A stretch of DNA of 9,884 nucleotides, from contig URTW01000068.1 in assembly GCA_900550815.1 (NCBI GenBank), positions 1 through 9,884 of the forward strand, written 5' to 3'. Shown piece by piece: positions 1 through 6,756 of this stretch. The position numbers were made by a program, and so were the translations under genes. Position 1 is the first letter of the stretch, and every line of letters starts with the position of its first letter. Origin of the DNA: an uncultured Collinsella sp. (lineage in GTDB: Bacteria; Actinomycetota; Coriobacteriia; Coriobacteriales; Coriobacteriaceae). The notes under the pieces were generated by a model, which ran no database searches, was not told the origin of the DNA, and saw nothing but the letters and a program-made list of their open reading frames with translations.

Positions 1-102
1 GGCGATGACCGGACACGATTCGATTGTGCGGACGGCCTTGATCGTGAGAAGCTCGGGGTCGCCAGGCCCCGTACCCACCCCGTGCAGCACGCCTTTACTC
101 AT
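1..102 (-). CDS. cbiL: Precorrin-2/cobalt-precorrin-2 C20-methyltransferase, N-terminal fragment
   Basis: Only the first 34 codons are present; the gene runs off the left edge. The ATG is at 102 and the start reads MSKGVLHGVGTGPGDPELLT, the glycine-rich SAM-binding N-terminus typical of the tetrapyrrole (corrin/porphyrin) methylase family. The GVGTGPGDPELLTIKAVR stretch is closest to CobI/CbiL, which methylates C20 of precorrin-2 or cobalt-precorrin-2 in the cytoplasm. Its start codon overlaps the end of cbiD by 8 nt (ATGAGTAA), so translation is probably coupled and the two belong to one leftward operon. A different methylase of the same family (CobJ/CbiH, for example) cannot be excluded from 34 residues, but the start pattern favours CbiL. 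It is also named cobI. Confidence 0.8.
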   Translation of the reverse strand, partial: MSKGVLHGVGTGPGDPELLTIKAVRTIESCPVIA

Positions 103-1279
103 ACGTCGCCCCCAATTCCCCGATGACTGCATCGGCGCCCGACGTGCGGAAAAGCTCGCGGCGCTCGGCGTCGAACACGACCGCGGCGATGTCGCATGCG
201 CCCGCCGCGCGGCGGCGCAACCTGTCCTCGATTGCCGCGGCGAGCGAGGCGCGCGCAGCGTCCCCCACGCCGGCGGCCTCGATTACCTCGAGCGCCGCCG
301 TGGTCGTGACCGACGACATGATCTCGCGCACGGTCTTCGCGCCCGCGCCGACCAAGGCCGCGGGGGCGGCCAGAATCTCCGCGCGGCAGTCGGCGGTACG
401 CGAATGGGTGTCCATGATGCCGCCAGCGACCTTCACCAACATGCCGACGTGTCCCACAAGAAGGACATTGGTAAATCCCTCGCGAACGCAGCAATCAATC
501 GCATCGCCCACGAAGTTGGAGATGAAGACCACCGGCGCACCGATTAGGTGGAAATGCCCCGAGATGAACTGCCCGCCGTAGTTGCCGGGCGTGAGCACGA
601 CTCCGCGCCGCCCCATAGCCGCATGCTGCCGGATCTCGAGCTCGATGCTGTCGCGCAAGGCAGCGAGGCTGCGCGGCTCGACGATGCCCGTCGTGCCCAG
701 GATGGAGATGCCGCCCTCTATCCCCAGGTGCGGGTTGAAGGTCTTTTCGGCAAGGGAAACGCCCTCGGGTACCGAAATCGTCACAGCAATATTTCCAGAA
801 AAGCCGTGCGCGGCGCACACCTCGCGCACCGCCGAAGTGATCATCGCGCGCGGCGTCGCGTTGATGGCGGCCGCCACAACCGGCTGCTCGAGCCCGGGCA
901 ACGTCACGCGCCCCACGCCCACGCCGCCATCGACGGAAACTTCCGATTCGCGCGCGGGCACGTCCTTGCCGCCCGCAGCACCCGTGCCCGACCCCGCATG
1001 TTCCACGCGCGCGTACACAAGCACGCCGTCGGTCACATCGGCATCGTCGCCTGCGTCCTTTCGCACGGCGCACTGGGCGCACCCCTCGCCGATGCATGCG
1101 TCGATCACGTTCGCCTCGACGGGCAGCCCGCCGGGGGTGACGATCGACACGAGGCCGACAGGCGTTCGTGACAAGAGCATCTCGCAGGCTGCCTTCGCCG
1201 CGAGCGCGGCGCAGCTCCCCGTGGTGTAGCCGCAGCGCAGGCGGGTCGTCCCGGTATATATGTAATGCTCGAAGGCCAC
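95..1279 (-). CDS. cbiD: Cobalt-precorrin-5B (C1)-methyltransferase CbiD
   Basis: CbiD methylates C1 of cobalt-precorrin-5B, a step specific to the anaerobic (early cobalt insertion) cobalamin route. The hallmark N-terminal motif LRCGYTTGSCAALAAKAA lies at about residues 14-31. The centre has EGVSLAEKTFNPHLGIEGG and GTTGIVEPRS, and further on come TPGNYGGQF and VGHVGMLVKVAGGIMDTHS, all typical of the family. I chose a GTG start at 1279, giving 394 aa, because MAFEHYIYTG matches the usual CbiD start, because GGAAGG lies 12 nt upstream, and because it follows the cbiF stop after one nucleotide. An upstream TTG at 1312 would give 405 aa but overlaps cbiF and has no visible ribosome binding site. 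The 3' end overlaps cbiL by 8 nt. The gene appears intact and normal in length. Confidence 0.95.
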   Translation of the reverse strand: MAFEHYIYTGTTRLRCGYTTGSCAALAAKAACEMLLSRTPVGLVSIVTPGGLPVEANVIDACIGEGCAQCAVRKDAGDDADVTDGVLVYARVEHAGSGTGAAGGKDVPARESEVSVDGGVGVGRVTLPGLEQPVVAAAINATPRAMITSAVREVCAAHGFSGNIAVTISVPEGVSLAEKTFNPHLGIEGGISILGTTGIVEPRSLAALRDSIELEIRQHAAMGRRGVVLTPGNYGGQFISGHFHLIGAPVVFISNFVGDAIDCCVREGFTNVLLVGHVGMLVKVAGGIMDTHSRTADCRAEILAAPAALVGAGAKTVREIMSSVTTTAALEVIEAAGVGDAARASLAAAIEDRLRRRAAGACDIAAVVFDAERRELFRTSGADAVIGELGATYE

Positions 1280-1280
1280 G

Positions 1281-2072
1281 CTAGCTGCTCGCCTTCCGAT
1301 ACCCCGTGGCAAACGAAGGGTCGTAAAGCTTGCTGCGCTCGTACGACTCCGTTTGCGCGCCGTTGTGCGAAAGCCCGCCGCGAGCTCCGAGCACGCGGCC
1401 CACCACCACGAGCGCCGTGCGGTCGATGCCCTCTCGCGCGCCCGCGTCGGCGAGCGTGCCCACTGTGCATCGCACCACGCGCTCCTCAGGCCAGGTCGCC
1501 TTGTACACGAGCGCGGCCGGCTCGTCGGAGCTGCGGCCCGCGGCCAAAAGCTCGGCGGAAAGCTCGGCGAGCATACCCGAGCTCAGGAAGATGACCATAG
1601 TCGAGCCACTTTCCGCCATGGTGCGCATGCCCTCGCCCGCGGGCATGGGGGTACGTCCGGATAGCCGCGTGATCACGACCGACTGGCTGATTCCCGGCAG
1701 CGTGTATTCCTGGCGAAGCGCCGCCGCGGCACCGCAAAAGCTCGACACGCCGGGCACCACCTCGTAGTCCACGCCGCGCGCGTCGAGCGCGTCCATCTGC
1801 TCCTGGATGGCGCCGTACAGGCACGGGTCGCCCGTGTGCAGGCGCACCACTTCCTCGCCCCGCGCATCTGCCGCGCACATCACGTCGAGCACTTCCTCCA
1901 AGGTCATGTGCGCGCTGTCGTAGACGATGCAGGATTCCTTGCACTCAGCGAGCAGCTCGGGGTTCACAAGGCTTCCCGCCCAAACGACCACGTCGGCTGC
2001 GCGCAGAAGGCGCGCCCCGCGCAGCGTGATAAGGTCGGCGGCGCCCGAGCCTGCGCCAACGATATGAATCAT
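1281..2072 (-). CDS. cbiF: Cobalt-precorrin-4/precorrin-4 C11-methyltransferase CbiF (CobM)
   Basis: This SAM-dependent methylase adds the C11 methyl group during corrin ring synthesis in the cytoplasm. The 263-aa protein starts MIHIVGAGSGAADLITLRG, the first SAM/substrate loop of the tetrapyrrole methylase family. It continues with VVWAGSLVNPELL, RLHTGDPCLYGAIQEQMDAL, YEVVPGVSSF and the ITRLSGRTPMP stretch that separates CobM/CbiF from its sister methylases. The C-terminus (SKLYDPSF) is also characteristic. The ATG at 2072 has a strong ribosome binding site, AAGGGAAGG, 5 nt upstream; the longer reading frame reaching 2216 adds unrelated sequence. It is the first gene of the leftward operon with cbiD and cbiL. 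Because cbiD and cbiK lie nearby, the anaerobic name cbiF fits better than cobM. I saw no convincing promoter for this strand. Confidence 0.95.
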   Translation of the reverse strand: MIHIVGAGSGAADLITLRGARLLRAADVVVWAGSLVNPELLAECKESCIVYDSAHMTLEEVLDVMCAADARGEEVVRLHTGDPCLYGAIQEQMDALDARGVDYEVVPGVSSFCGAAAALRQEYTLPGISQSVVITRLSGRTPMPAGEGMRTMAESGSTMVIFLSSGMLAELSAELLAAGRSSDEPAALVYKATWPEERVVRCTVGTLADAGAREGIDRTALVVVGRVLGARGGLSHNGAQTESYERSKLYDPSFATGYRKASS

Positions 2073-2086
2073 CCGAGCCTTCCCTT
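2073..2086 (-). promoter_or_regulatory. Strong ribosome binding site of cbiF
   Basis: On the minus strand AAGGGAAGG occupies 2086-2078, 5 nt before the ATG at 2072. It decides the start of cbiF against the longer frame that opens at 2216. Confidence 0.8.
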
Positions 2087-2203
2087 CCCGTTTCTCATCG
2101 CAACCGTTTACGCCGCCATTCGCGCAGCGGGCAAAACACGGCGCCTGCGGCGGCAATCGGCGCAAATACGCAGGCAGGAGGCGCAATGCCGCCCGCCCTG
2201 GCT

Positions 2204-2232
2204 TTGACACGTTCACAAGTGCCCACTATCAT
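2204..2232 (+). promoter_or_regulatory. Sigma-70-type promoter of the riboswitch operon
   Basis: A consensus -35 box TTGACA (2204-2209) is followed, after exactly 17 nt, by TATCAT (2227-2232), one mismatch from TATAAT. Transcription would start near 2239-2241, about 40 nt before the riboswitch core, so the aptamer lies in the 5' leader of the cbiK operon. The -10 box sits in a near-perfect palindrome, ACTATCATAGT (2225-2235). Confidence 0.8.
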
Positions 2233-2278
2233 AGTAAAAGTTTCGGCAACGAGCATATGACAATCGGATAAAAGGAAA

Positions 2279-2408
2279 TGACCGGCGCGGCGCCTGCACA
2301 GCCCGTGCTGGCTTGCGGAGGGAACCAGGTGGGAATCCTGGGCAAGGGACATTACTGTATAGGCCGCGCGGGCGAACCGCCTCGCGCCCCAAGCCAGACT
2401 GCTTCGCC
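2279..2408 (+). ncRNA. Cobalamin riboswitch (aptamer)
   Basis: The conserved core of B12 riboswitches can be read in order: GGGAA (2320-2324), CCAGG-TG-ggAAT-CCTGG forming a 5-bp hairpin (2325-2341) with the GGTG..AATCC pattern, GGG and TTACTGTA (2346-2359), and a B12-box-like element AAGCCAGACTGC (2391-2402). Between core and box lies a GC-rich stem, 2366-2370/2383-2387 continuing as 2371-2374/2378-2381 with one bulged T. Upstream, GCAC/GTGC (2296-2308) can form another arm. The B12 box is shorter than the classic form, suggesting a compact variant. Boundaries are approximate. It should respond to adenosyl- or another cobalamin and turn down the cbiK-transporter operon. Confidence 0.85.
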
Positions 2409-2523
2409 TTTTCCTCACGGCATCGCCGTGGCGTTAGCTCCTTGTGAACCCCGAGGGGTGCGCTTTTCTTTCGCTTGTGCCGACAAGCAACTGTCGCCGG
2501 GGGACCGGCAAACCGAGGAAAGG
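2409..2523 (+). promoter_or_regulatory. Expression platform: anti-Shine-Dalgarno and leader hairpins
   Basis: Directly after the B12 box, TTTTCCTC (2409-2416) is complementary to GAGGAAA (2515-2521), part of the cbiK ribosome binding site GAGGAAAGG (2515-2523); TTTTCC can also pair with GGAAAA at 2522-2527. Between them are perfect hairpins: CACGGC/GCCGTG (2416-2430), GCTTGT/ACAAGC (2473-2488, GCCG loop) and GCCGG/CCGGC (2496-2509). A short ACCC/GGGT stem (2448-2459) followed by TTTTCTTT is at best a weak terminator. I infer translational control by hiding the ribosome binding site. The pairing is seen in the sequence; the switching is not. Confidence 0.5.
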
Positions 2524-2530
2524 AAAAACC

Positions 2531-3457
2531 ATGTCCGACCAGATGTCACGCCGCGGCTTCATGGGCGCCGCAGCAACCGGAGCCGTCGCGCTCGCCGGAT
2601 TCGCGCTCGCGGGCTGCTCCAACACCTCCGCGAGTTCCGAGAAATCGAGTGAAAAGGAGAAGGCCGTGAAGCCGGTCATCCTCGTCACGAGCTTCGGCAC
2701 GAGCTACAACGACTCGCGCCACATCACCATCGGCGCCATCGAAGACGCTATCCGCGAGAAGTACTGGCAGGACTACGACATCCGCCGCGCCTTCACCGCG
2801 CAGATCATCAGCGTCAAGCTGAAGAAGCGCGACGGCATCACGATCGACAACATGACCGAGGCGCTCGACCGCTGCGTGGAAGACGGCGTGAAGGAAATCG
2901 TCGTGCAGCCGACGCATCTCATGGCTGGCCTGGAATACGCCGACGTGAAAGACGAGCTCGACAAGTACGCCGACAAGTTCGACAAGATCTCGCTCGGCGA
3001 CCCGCTGCTCACCTCCGACGACGACTACAAGAAGGTGGCCGCAGCCATTAAGGAGAACATGGCGTCCTTCGACGACGGCAAGACGGCGCTGTGCCTCATG
3101 GGCCACGGCACCGAAGCCGATTCCAACGCCGACTATGCCAAGATGCAGGAAGTGTTCAAGAACGAGGGCTTGACGCAGTTCTTCGTCGGCACCGTCGAGG
3201 CTGAACCGACCTGCGAGGATGTTATCGCCGCCGCGAGCGCCGCAGGGTACAAGAAGGCCGTGCTCGCGCCGTTCATGGTGGTCGCGGGCGACCACGCGAA
3301 CAACGACATGGCAGACGAGACCGACCCCGACAGCTGGGCTGCGAAGTTCGTGGCCGCCGGCTTCGAAGTGACGTGCCTGCTCCAGGGTCTGGGACAGAAC
3401 GCCGCGGTCGATGACATCTACGTCTCGCACGTGGACGACGCCATCGCCAAGCTGTAA
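2531..3457 (+). CDS. cbiK: Exported CbiK-type anaerobic cobaltochelatase, predicted Tat-dependent lipoprotein
   Basis: The CbiK family inserts Co2+ into sirohydrochlorin in the anaerobic B12 route. This 308-aa protein starts with a twin-arginine signal (SRRGFM, residues 6-11), a hydrophobic stretch and a lipobox LAGC with Cys29, then a Ser/Lys/Glu linker to about residue 47. The chelatase domain follows: VILVTSFGTSYNDSR (49-63), VVQPTHLMAG (124-133), LMGHGTEADSN (189-199), GTVEAEPT (220-227) and VVAGDHANNDMA (250-261). His192, Glu223 and His255 match in spacing the metal-binding His/Glu/His of known CbiK. So the catalytic site looks intact but the protein should be folded, exported and anchored outside the membrane, unlike the cytoplasmic enzyme. 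The ATG at 2531 has AGG 7 nt upstream; an ATG-initiated longer frame from 2444 runs through the leader and is rejected. First gene of the riboswitch operon. It could make cobalt-sirohydrochlorin outside, or handle metal in an imported tetrapyrrole. Confidence 0.9.
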   Translation: MSDQMSRRGFMGAAATGAVALAGFALAGCSNTSASSEKSSEKEKAVKPVILVTSFGTSYNDSRHITIGAIEDAIREKYWQDYDIRRAFTAQIISVKLKKRDGITIDNMTEALDRCVEDGVKEIVVQPTHLMAGLEYADVKDELDKYADKFDKISLGDPLLTSDDDYKKVAAAIKENMASFDDGKTALCLMGHGTEADSNADYAKMQEVFKNEGLTQFFVGTVEAEPTCEDVIAAASAAGYKKAVLAPFMVVAGDHANNDMADETDPDSWAAKFVAAGFEVTCLLQGLGQNAAVDDIYVSHVDDAIAKL

Positions 3458-3466
3458 ACTCGCCGC

Positions 3467-3575
3467 GCACGGGGGCGCCGGTCGCGTCCCCGTGCAACGG
3501 GCATGCGCCTTCCCCGACTGACGGCGCATGCCCGTTACATTCGCATCCCGCCCGCCCACCGCACGGCGCGGGCGG
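3467..3575 (+). repeat. Three consecutive strong hairpins between cbiK and the next gene
   Basis: The 144-bp gap after cbiK is nearly filled by three perfect inverted repeats: GCACGGGG/CCCCGTGC (3467-3474 and 3488-3495), a 14-bp stem beginning AACGGGCATGCGCC (3496-3509 and 3523-3536, 13-nt loop), and CCGCCCGC/GCGGGCGG (3548-3555 and 3568-3575). None is followed by a clear T tract, so a full intrinsic terminator is not shown. They may act as partial terminators, processing sites or mRNA stabilisers that set cbiK apart from the transporter genes. Confidence 0.7.
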
Positions 3576-3601
3576 TCGAAGCGATTGAAAGGAACCACTC
3601 C

Positions 3602-4135
3602 ATGTTGAAGAAAACCCTCGCCTTCGCCTTGTCGGCGGCGCTTTTCGCGTTCTCGCTCGCCGGCTGCGGCGGAAATTCAATCGACAGCGCAAAGGCAAGC
3701 GATGCCGATTCCCAGGAAAAGACCGAACAGGCGGCCGATGCGCCCGAGGGCGCAAGCGCTGCCCCCATCACCGCCGACAAGGTGGCCGACGGCACCTATC
3801 CGATCACCGTAGATTCCAGCTCGAACATGTTCAGGATTGTGGACGCCCAGCTCATCGTGGAAAACGGCTCCATGCACTGCGTGATGACACTTTCCGGCAC
3901 GGGCTACGGCAAGCTCTTCATGGGCACGGGCGACGAGGCTGCCGCCGCGAGCGAGGCCGACTTCATCCCCTATGTGGAAAACGCGGAAGGCAAGTACACC
4001 TACGACGTACCCGTTGAAGCGCTCGCCGAGGACACCGCCTGCGCCGCGAGGCGCTTTAGAAGGGAGCGGTGGTACGACCGCACGCTCGTATTCGAATCCG
4101 CCGGCGGCGATCTGCGCGCCGACGCACTGAAGTAA
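3602..4135 (+). CDS. Small lipoprotein with one beta-rich (NEAT-like?) domain
   Basis: This 177-aa protein has a type II signal peptide, MLKKTLAFALSAALFAFSLAGC, with the lipobox cysteine at residue 22. A low-complexity Ala/Asp/Glu/Ser linker follows to about residue 58, then one domain of about 110 residues. Visible motifs are DGTYPITVDSSSNMF (63-77), VMTLSGTGYGKLFMGTG, FIPYVENAEGKYTYDVPVEAL and a closing WYDRTLVFES (157-166). The alternating pattern suggests a beta-sandwich. The SSS-MF motif and terminal Tyr recall haem-binding NEAT domains, but that is only a resemblance. A related domain begins the next protein. The ATG at 3602 has AAAGGAA 7 nt upstream; a longer frame from 3503 runs back into the hairpins. 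The gene ends 4 nt before the next start, so the two are co-translated. I infer an extracellular binding or hand-over partner for the chelatase and importer. Confidence 0.8.
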   Translation: MLKKTLAFALSAALFAFSLAGCGGNSIDSAKASDADSQEKTEQAADAPEGASAAPITADKVADGTYPITVDSSSNMFRIVDAQLIVENGSMHCVMTLSGTGYGKLFMGTGDEAAAASEADFIPYVENAEGKYTYDVPVEALAEDTACAARRFRRERWYDRTLVFESAGGDLRADALK

Positions 4136-4139
4136 CGCC

Positions 4140-5711
4140 ATGTGGTCGATTCTTCCCAAGGGGGAAAACAGGAAGCGCCGCAGCATCGCGGCGCGCGCAA
4201 TCGCCTGCGTTCTCGTCGCCCTGCTCGCGCTTCCCTTCGCGGGGTGCAGTGCGAGCCCGAACGCGACCGGTGGCACGGCGGGCTCTCAGGAATACACCGT
4301 GAGCGTCTCGCTTTCCGGCGGGTCAGGGCGCGCAAGCATCGCCTCACCCACCACAATTGTGAAGGATGGCGACACCTACACCGCGACCATCACCTGGTCG
4401 AGTTCGAACTACGACAAAATGACCGTCGACGGCGTGGACTACGCGCCTGTAAACGACGGCGGCAACTCCACATTCGAGATACCCGTCACGCTCGACGAGG
4501 ACATCGCCGTGTCGGCCGAGACCGTCGCCATGTCGACGCCGCACACCATCGACTACACGCTCTACTTCGACTCATCCACCATGAAGGAGAAATCGGGCGA
4601 CGATGCAAGCGGCGGTTCCCCTGCGGTAACGGCTTCAAGCGCCGCGGCCGACTTCCACGACGCCGATTTGGGCTGCGGCTGGGAGCCGACGGGGGCGCTT
4701 CAGCTTGAATACGCCAAGCACTTCACTGTCGACGAGTACGAAGGCGGCCTGCGGCTTATCTGCGTTTCGAACGGGGAGCGCTTCCTCGTGGTGCCGCAAG
4801 ATGCGAAGGTACCTGATGGGTTGAGCTCCGACATCGCGGTCATAAGGCGCCCCGCCGACAAGGTGTACCTCGTGTCGTCGGCAACGATGTGCCTGGTCGA
4901 CGCGCTCGATGCGAACGACAATATCTTAATGTCGGGCACGAAGGCCGACGATTGCTCGGTCGCGCGCTTCAAAAGCGCGCTCGAAAGTGGGGCGATCGCC
5001 TACGGCGGCAAGTACAGCGCGCCCGACTACGAGCGAATATCGGCCTCGGGCTGCACGCTCGCCATCGAGAACACCATGATCAACCACACGCCAGATGTGA
5101 AGGAAAAGCTGCAGAAGCTCGGGCTCGTCGTGCTCACCGAACAGTCGTCGAGCGAGCCCGAAGCACTCGGGCGCGTCGAGTGGATTAAGCTTTTCGGCGT
5201 CCTGTTCGACAAGGAAGACGAGGCCGCGCACCTGTTCAACGAGCAGAAGGCCCGCGTCGAGCAAACGTCGGGGCTCGCGTCGTCAGGTAAAACCGTGGCG
5301 TATTTCTACATTAACTCGAACGGGGCCGCCGTCACGAGGCGGGCGGGCGACTACGTGGCGCAGATGATCGAGCTTGCAGGCGGCAGCTACGCGCTCGATG
5401 ACGCGCAGACGGCGTCGACGTCAGGTTCGTCAGTAACGCTCGAAATGGAGCGCTTCTACGCGACGGCGAAGGATGCCGACATCATCGTCTACAACGGCAC
5501 CATCGACGAATCGGTTGCCACCTTGAACGACTTCGTAGGCAAAAACGCGCTATTGTCGCAGTTCAAAGCCGTGAAGAACGGCAACGTCTGGGTCACAAGC
5601 GCCGACATGTACCAGCAGATGACTTCTACCGCCGACATTATCGACGAGCTGCACGGGGCGTTCACCGGCGATGACGCGAGCGACTTCCATTATCTGAGGA
5701 AGCTCGGCTAG
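4140..5711 (+). CDS. ABC transporter substrate-binding lipoprotein (BtuF/FecB-like) with extra N-terminal beta domain
   Basis: This 523-aa protein is longer than ordinary class III binding proteins (about 300-380 aa) because of an added domain. A basic N-terminus leads to a hydrophobic segment and lipobox FAGC with Cys36. Residues about 50-145 form a beta-rich domain: YTVSVSLSGGSG, TATITWSSSNYDKMTVDG, STFEIPVTLDEDIAVSAE and STPHTIDYTLYFDSS. It resembles the small lipoprotein upstream in order and spacing of motifs. From about 175 on comes a TroA/BtuF-type fold: RFLVVP near 210, the VYLVSSATMCLVDALD segment, a long central helix region, GKTVAYFYINSNG, MIELAGGSYALDD, DADIIVYNGTI and KNGNVWVTSADMYQQ near the end. 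It should deliver substrate to the FecCD permease. The permease gene starts 4 nt after the stop. The ligand is probably a corrinoid, haem or metal-chelate; B12 control favours a corrinoid or cobalt complex. No strong ribosome binding site is visible. Confidence 0.85.
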   Translation: MWSILPKGENRKRRSIAARAIACVLVALLALPFAGCSASPNATGGTAGSQEYTVSVSLSGGSGRASIASPTTIVKDGDTYTATITWSSSNYDKMTVDGVDYAPVNDGGNSTFEIPVTLDEDIAVSAETVAMSTPHTIDYTLYFDSSTMKEKSGDDASGGSPAVTASSAAADFHDADLGCGWEPTGALQLEYAKHFTVDEYEGGLRLICVSNGERFLVVPQDAKVPDGLSSDIAVIRRPADKVYLVSSATMCLVDALDANDNILMSGTKADDCSVARFKSALESGAIAYGGKYSAPDYERISASGCTLAIENTMINHTPDVKEKLQKLGLVVLTEQSSSEPEALGRVEWIKLFGVLFDKEDEAAHLFNEQKARVEQTSGLASSGKTVAYFYINSNGAAVTRRAGDYVAQMIELAGGSYALDDAQTASTSGSSVTLEMERFYATAKDADIIVYNGTIDESVATLNDFVGKNALLSQFKAVKNGNVWVTSADMYQQMTSTADIIDELHGAFTGDDASDFHYLRKLG

Positions 5712-5715
5712 CACC

Positions 5716-6756
5716 ATGAAAAGCCGACTTTCCATGACATACGACGAATCGGGACGCGCCGCGCGGTGTCGCGTCGTGACGGCGCTGCTCGCTGTTGCCC
5801 TCATCGTGCTCGTCGGGGCCAACCTGTGCATCGGGAGCGTGCTCGTGCCAGCAGACCACATCCCCGGCATCCTTTCGGGCGGCGCGGCCAATTCCATGGA
5901 AAGCCAGGTCATCTGGGAGATTCGCCTGCCGCGCGTGCTTTCAGCCGTGCTTCTCGGCGGGGCACTTTCGCTTTCCGGGTTCCTACTGCAGACGTTTTTC
6001 AACAACCCCATCGCCGACCCGTTCATCTTGGGCGTCTCCTCGGGCGCAAAGTTCGTCGTCGCGCTTACGATGATCGCACTTCTGGACGCGAACCAGGCCA
6101 TGTCCTCGCCGGCCATGGTGGCCGCAGCGTTTCTGGGCTCGCTTATCACCATCGGCTTCGTGCTCCTCATCGCACGGCGCATAAGTTCCATGGCCATGCT
6201 CATCGTGGCAGGCGTCATGGTGGGATACATCTGCTCGGCGGCGACGAACTTTCTCATCGCCTTCGCCGACGACCAGTCCATCGTGAACCTGCACAACTGG
6301 TCTTTGGGTAGCTTCTCGGGTTCGAGCTGGAACGACATCGCGGTCATCGCGGTCGTGGTGATCACCGTGAGCGCATGCGTATTCGCGATATCGAAGCCCC
6401 TTTCCGCCTTCCAGCTGGGAGAAGCCTACGCGAAAAGCGTCGGCGTGAACGTCGCACGCTTCCGCGTGGTGCTCGTCCTTCTAGCGAGCATGCTCTCTGC
6501 CTGCGTGACCGCGTTCGCTGGTCCGGTGTCGTTCGTAGGCATCGCGGTTCCGCATCTCGTGAAGTCGGCGTTGAAGTCGTCGAAGCCCATCCGCGTGATT
6601 CCTGCGTGCTTCTTGGGAGGCGCCATCTTCTGCGCGGGCTGCGATTTGATCGCGCGCACGCTGTTCTCCCCCGTCGAGCTTTCCATCAGCGCCGTCACCG
6701 CCATCTTCGGCGCGCCGGTGGTTATTGCACTCATGTTGAAGAAGCGGGTGAGGTAG
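5716..6756 (+). CDS. FecCD/BtuC-family ABC transporter permease
   Basis: This 346-aa integral membrane protein has the length and motifs of FecCD permeases, which import iron-siderophores, haem and vitamin B12. After a short basic N-terminus the first membrane segment is at about residues 22-43. WEIRLPRVLSAVLLGGALSL and FNNPIADPFILGVSSGA form the family signature. Near the C-terminus GPVSFVGIAVPHLVK, which includes the coupling region facing the ATPase, is followed by LIARTLFSPVELSISAVTAI and FGAPVVIALML. About 8-10 membrane helices are expected. Only one permease gene is present, so the channel would be a homodimer, as in BtuCD. Its stop codon touches the ATG of the ATPase gene (TAGATG), pointing to coupled translation. 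No frame damage is seen. Confidence 0.92.
   Translation: MKSRLSMTYDESGRAARCRVVTALLAVALIVLVGANLCIGSVLVPADHIPGILSGGAANSMESQVIWEIRLPRVLSAVLLGGALSLSGFLLQTFFNNPIADPFILGVSSGAKFVVALTMIALLDANQAMSSPAMVAAAFLGSLITIGFVLLIARRISSMAMLIVAGVMVGYICSAATNFLIAFADDQSIVNLHNWSLGSFSGSSWNDIAVIAVVVITVSACVFAISKPLSAFQLGEAYAKSVGVNVARFRVVLVLLASMLSACVTAFAGPVSFVGIAVPHLVKSALKSSKPIRVIPACFLGGAIFCAGCDLIARTLFSPVELSISAVTAIFGAPVVIALMLKKRVR

Noticed and set aside
1280..1312. Upstream TTG start for cbiD.
   Set aside because: It would overlap cbiF by 32 nt, lacks a ribosome binding site, and the extra residues do not match the CbiD family start.
2188..2204. A B12-box-like AGCCAGG on the minus strand, upstream of cbiF.
   Set aside because: Only the first seven bases match. 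No GGGAA..GGTG..AATCC core or ACTGT segment precedes it on that strand, so a second riboswitch is not supported.
2448..2472. Intrinsic terminator after the riboswitch (ACCC/GGGT stem and TTTTCTTT).
   Set aside because: The stem is only 4 bp and separated from an interrupted T run, so it is too weak to call; kept as a possibility in the leader entry.
2444..2530. N-terminal extension of cbiK in the same frame.
   Set aside because: It runs through the riboswitch leader hairpins. The ATG at 2531 has a good ribosome binding site and begins a proper Tat signal.
2546..3598. A 350-codon open frame on the minus strand opposite cbiK.
   Set aside because: It has no recognisable motifs and sits on the shadow of cbiK, running into the hairpin region.
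4962..4980. Inverted repeat GCGCGCTT-CAA-AAGCGCGC.
   Set aside because: It lies inside the binding-protein gene and encodes ordinary sequence (ARFKSA). GC-rich codons produce such repeats by chance.
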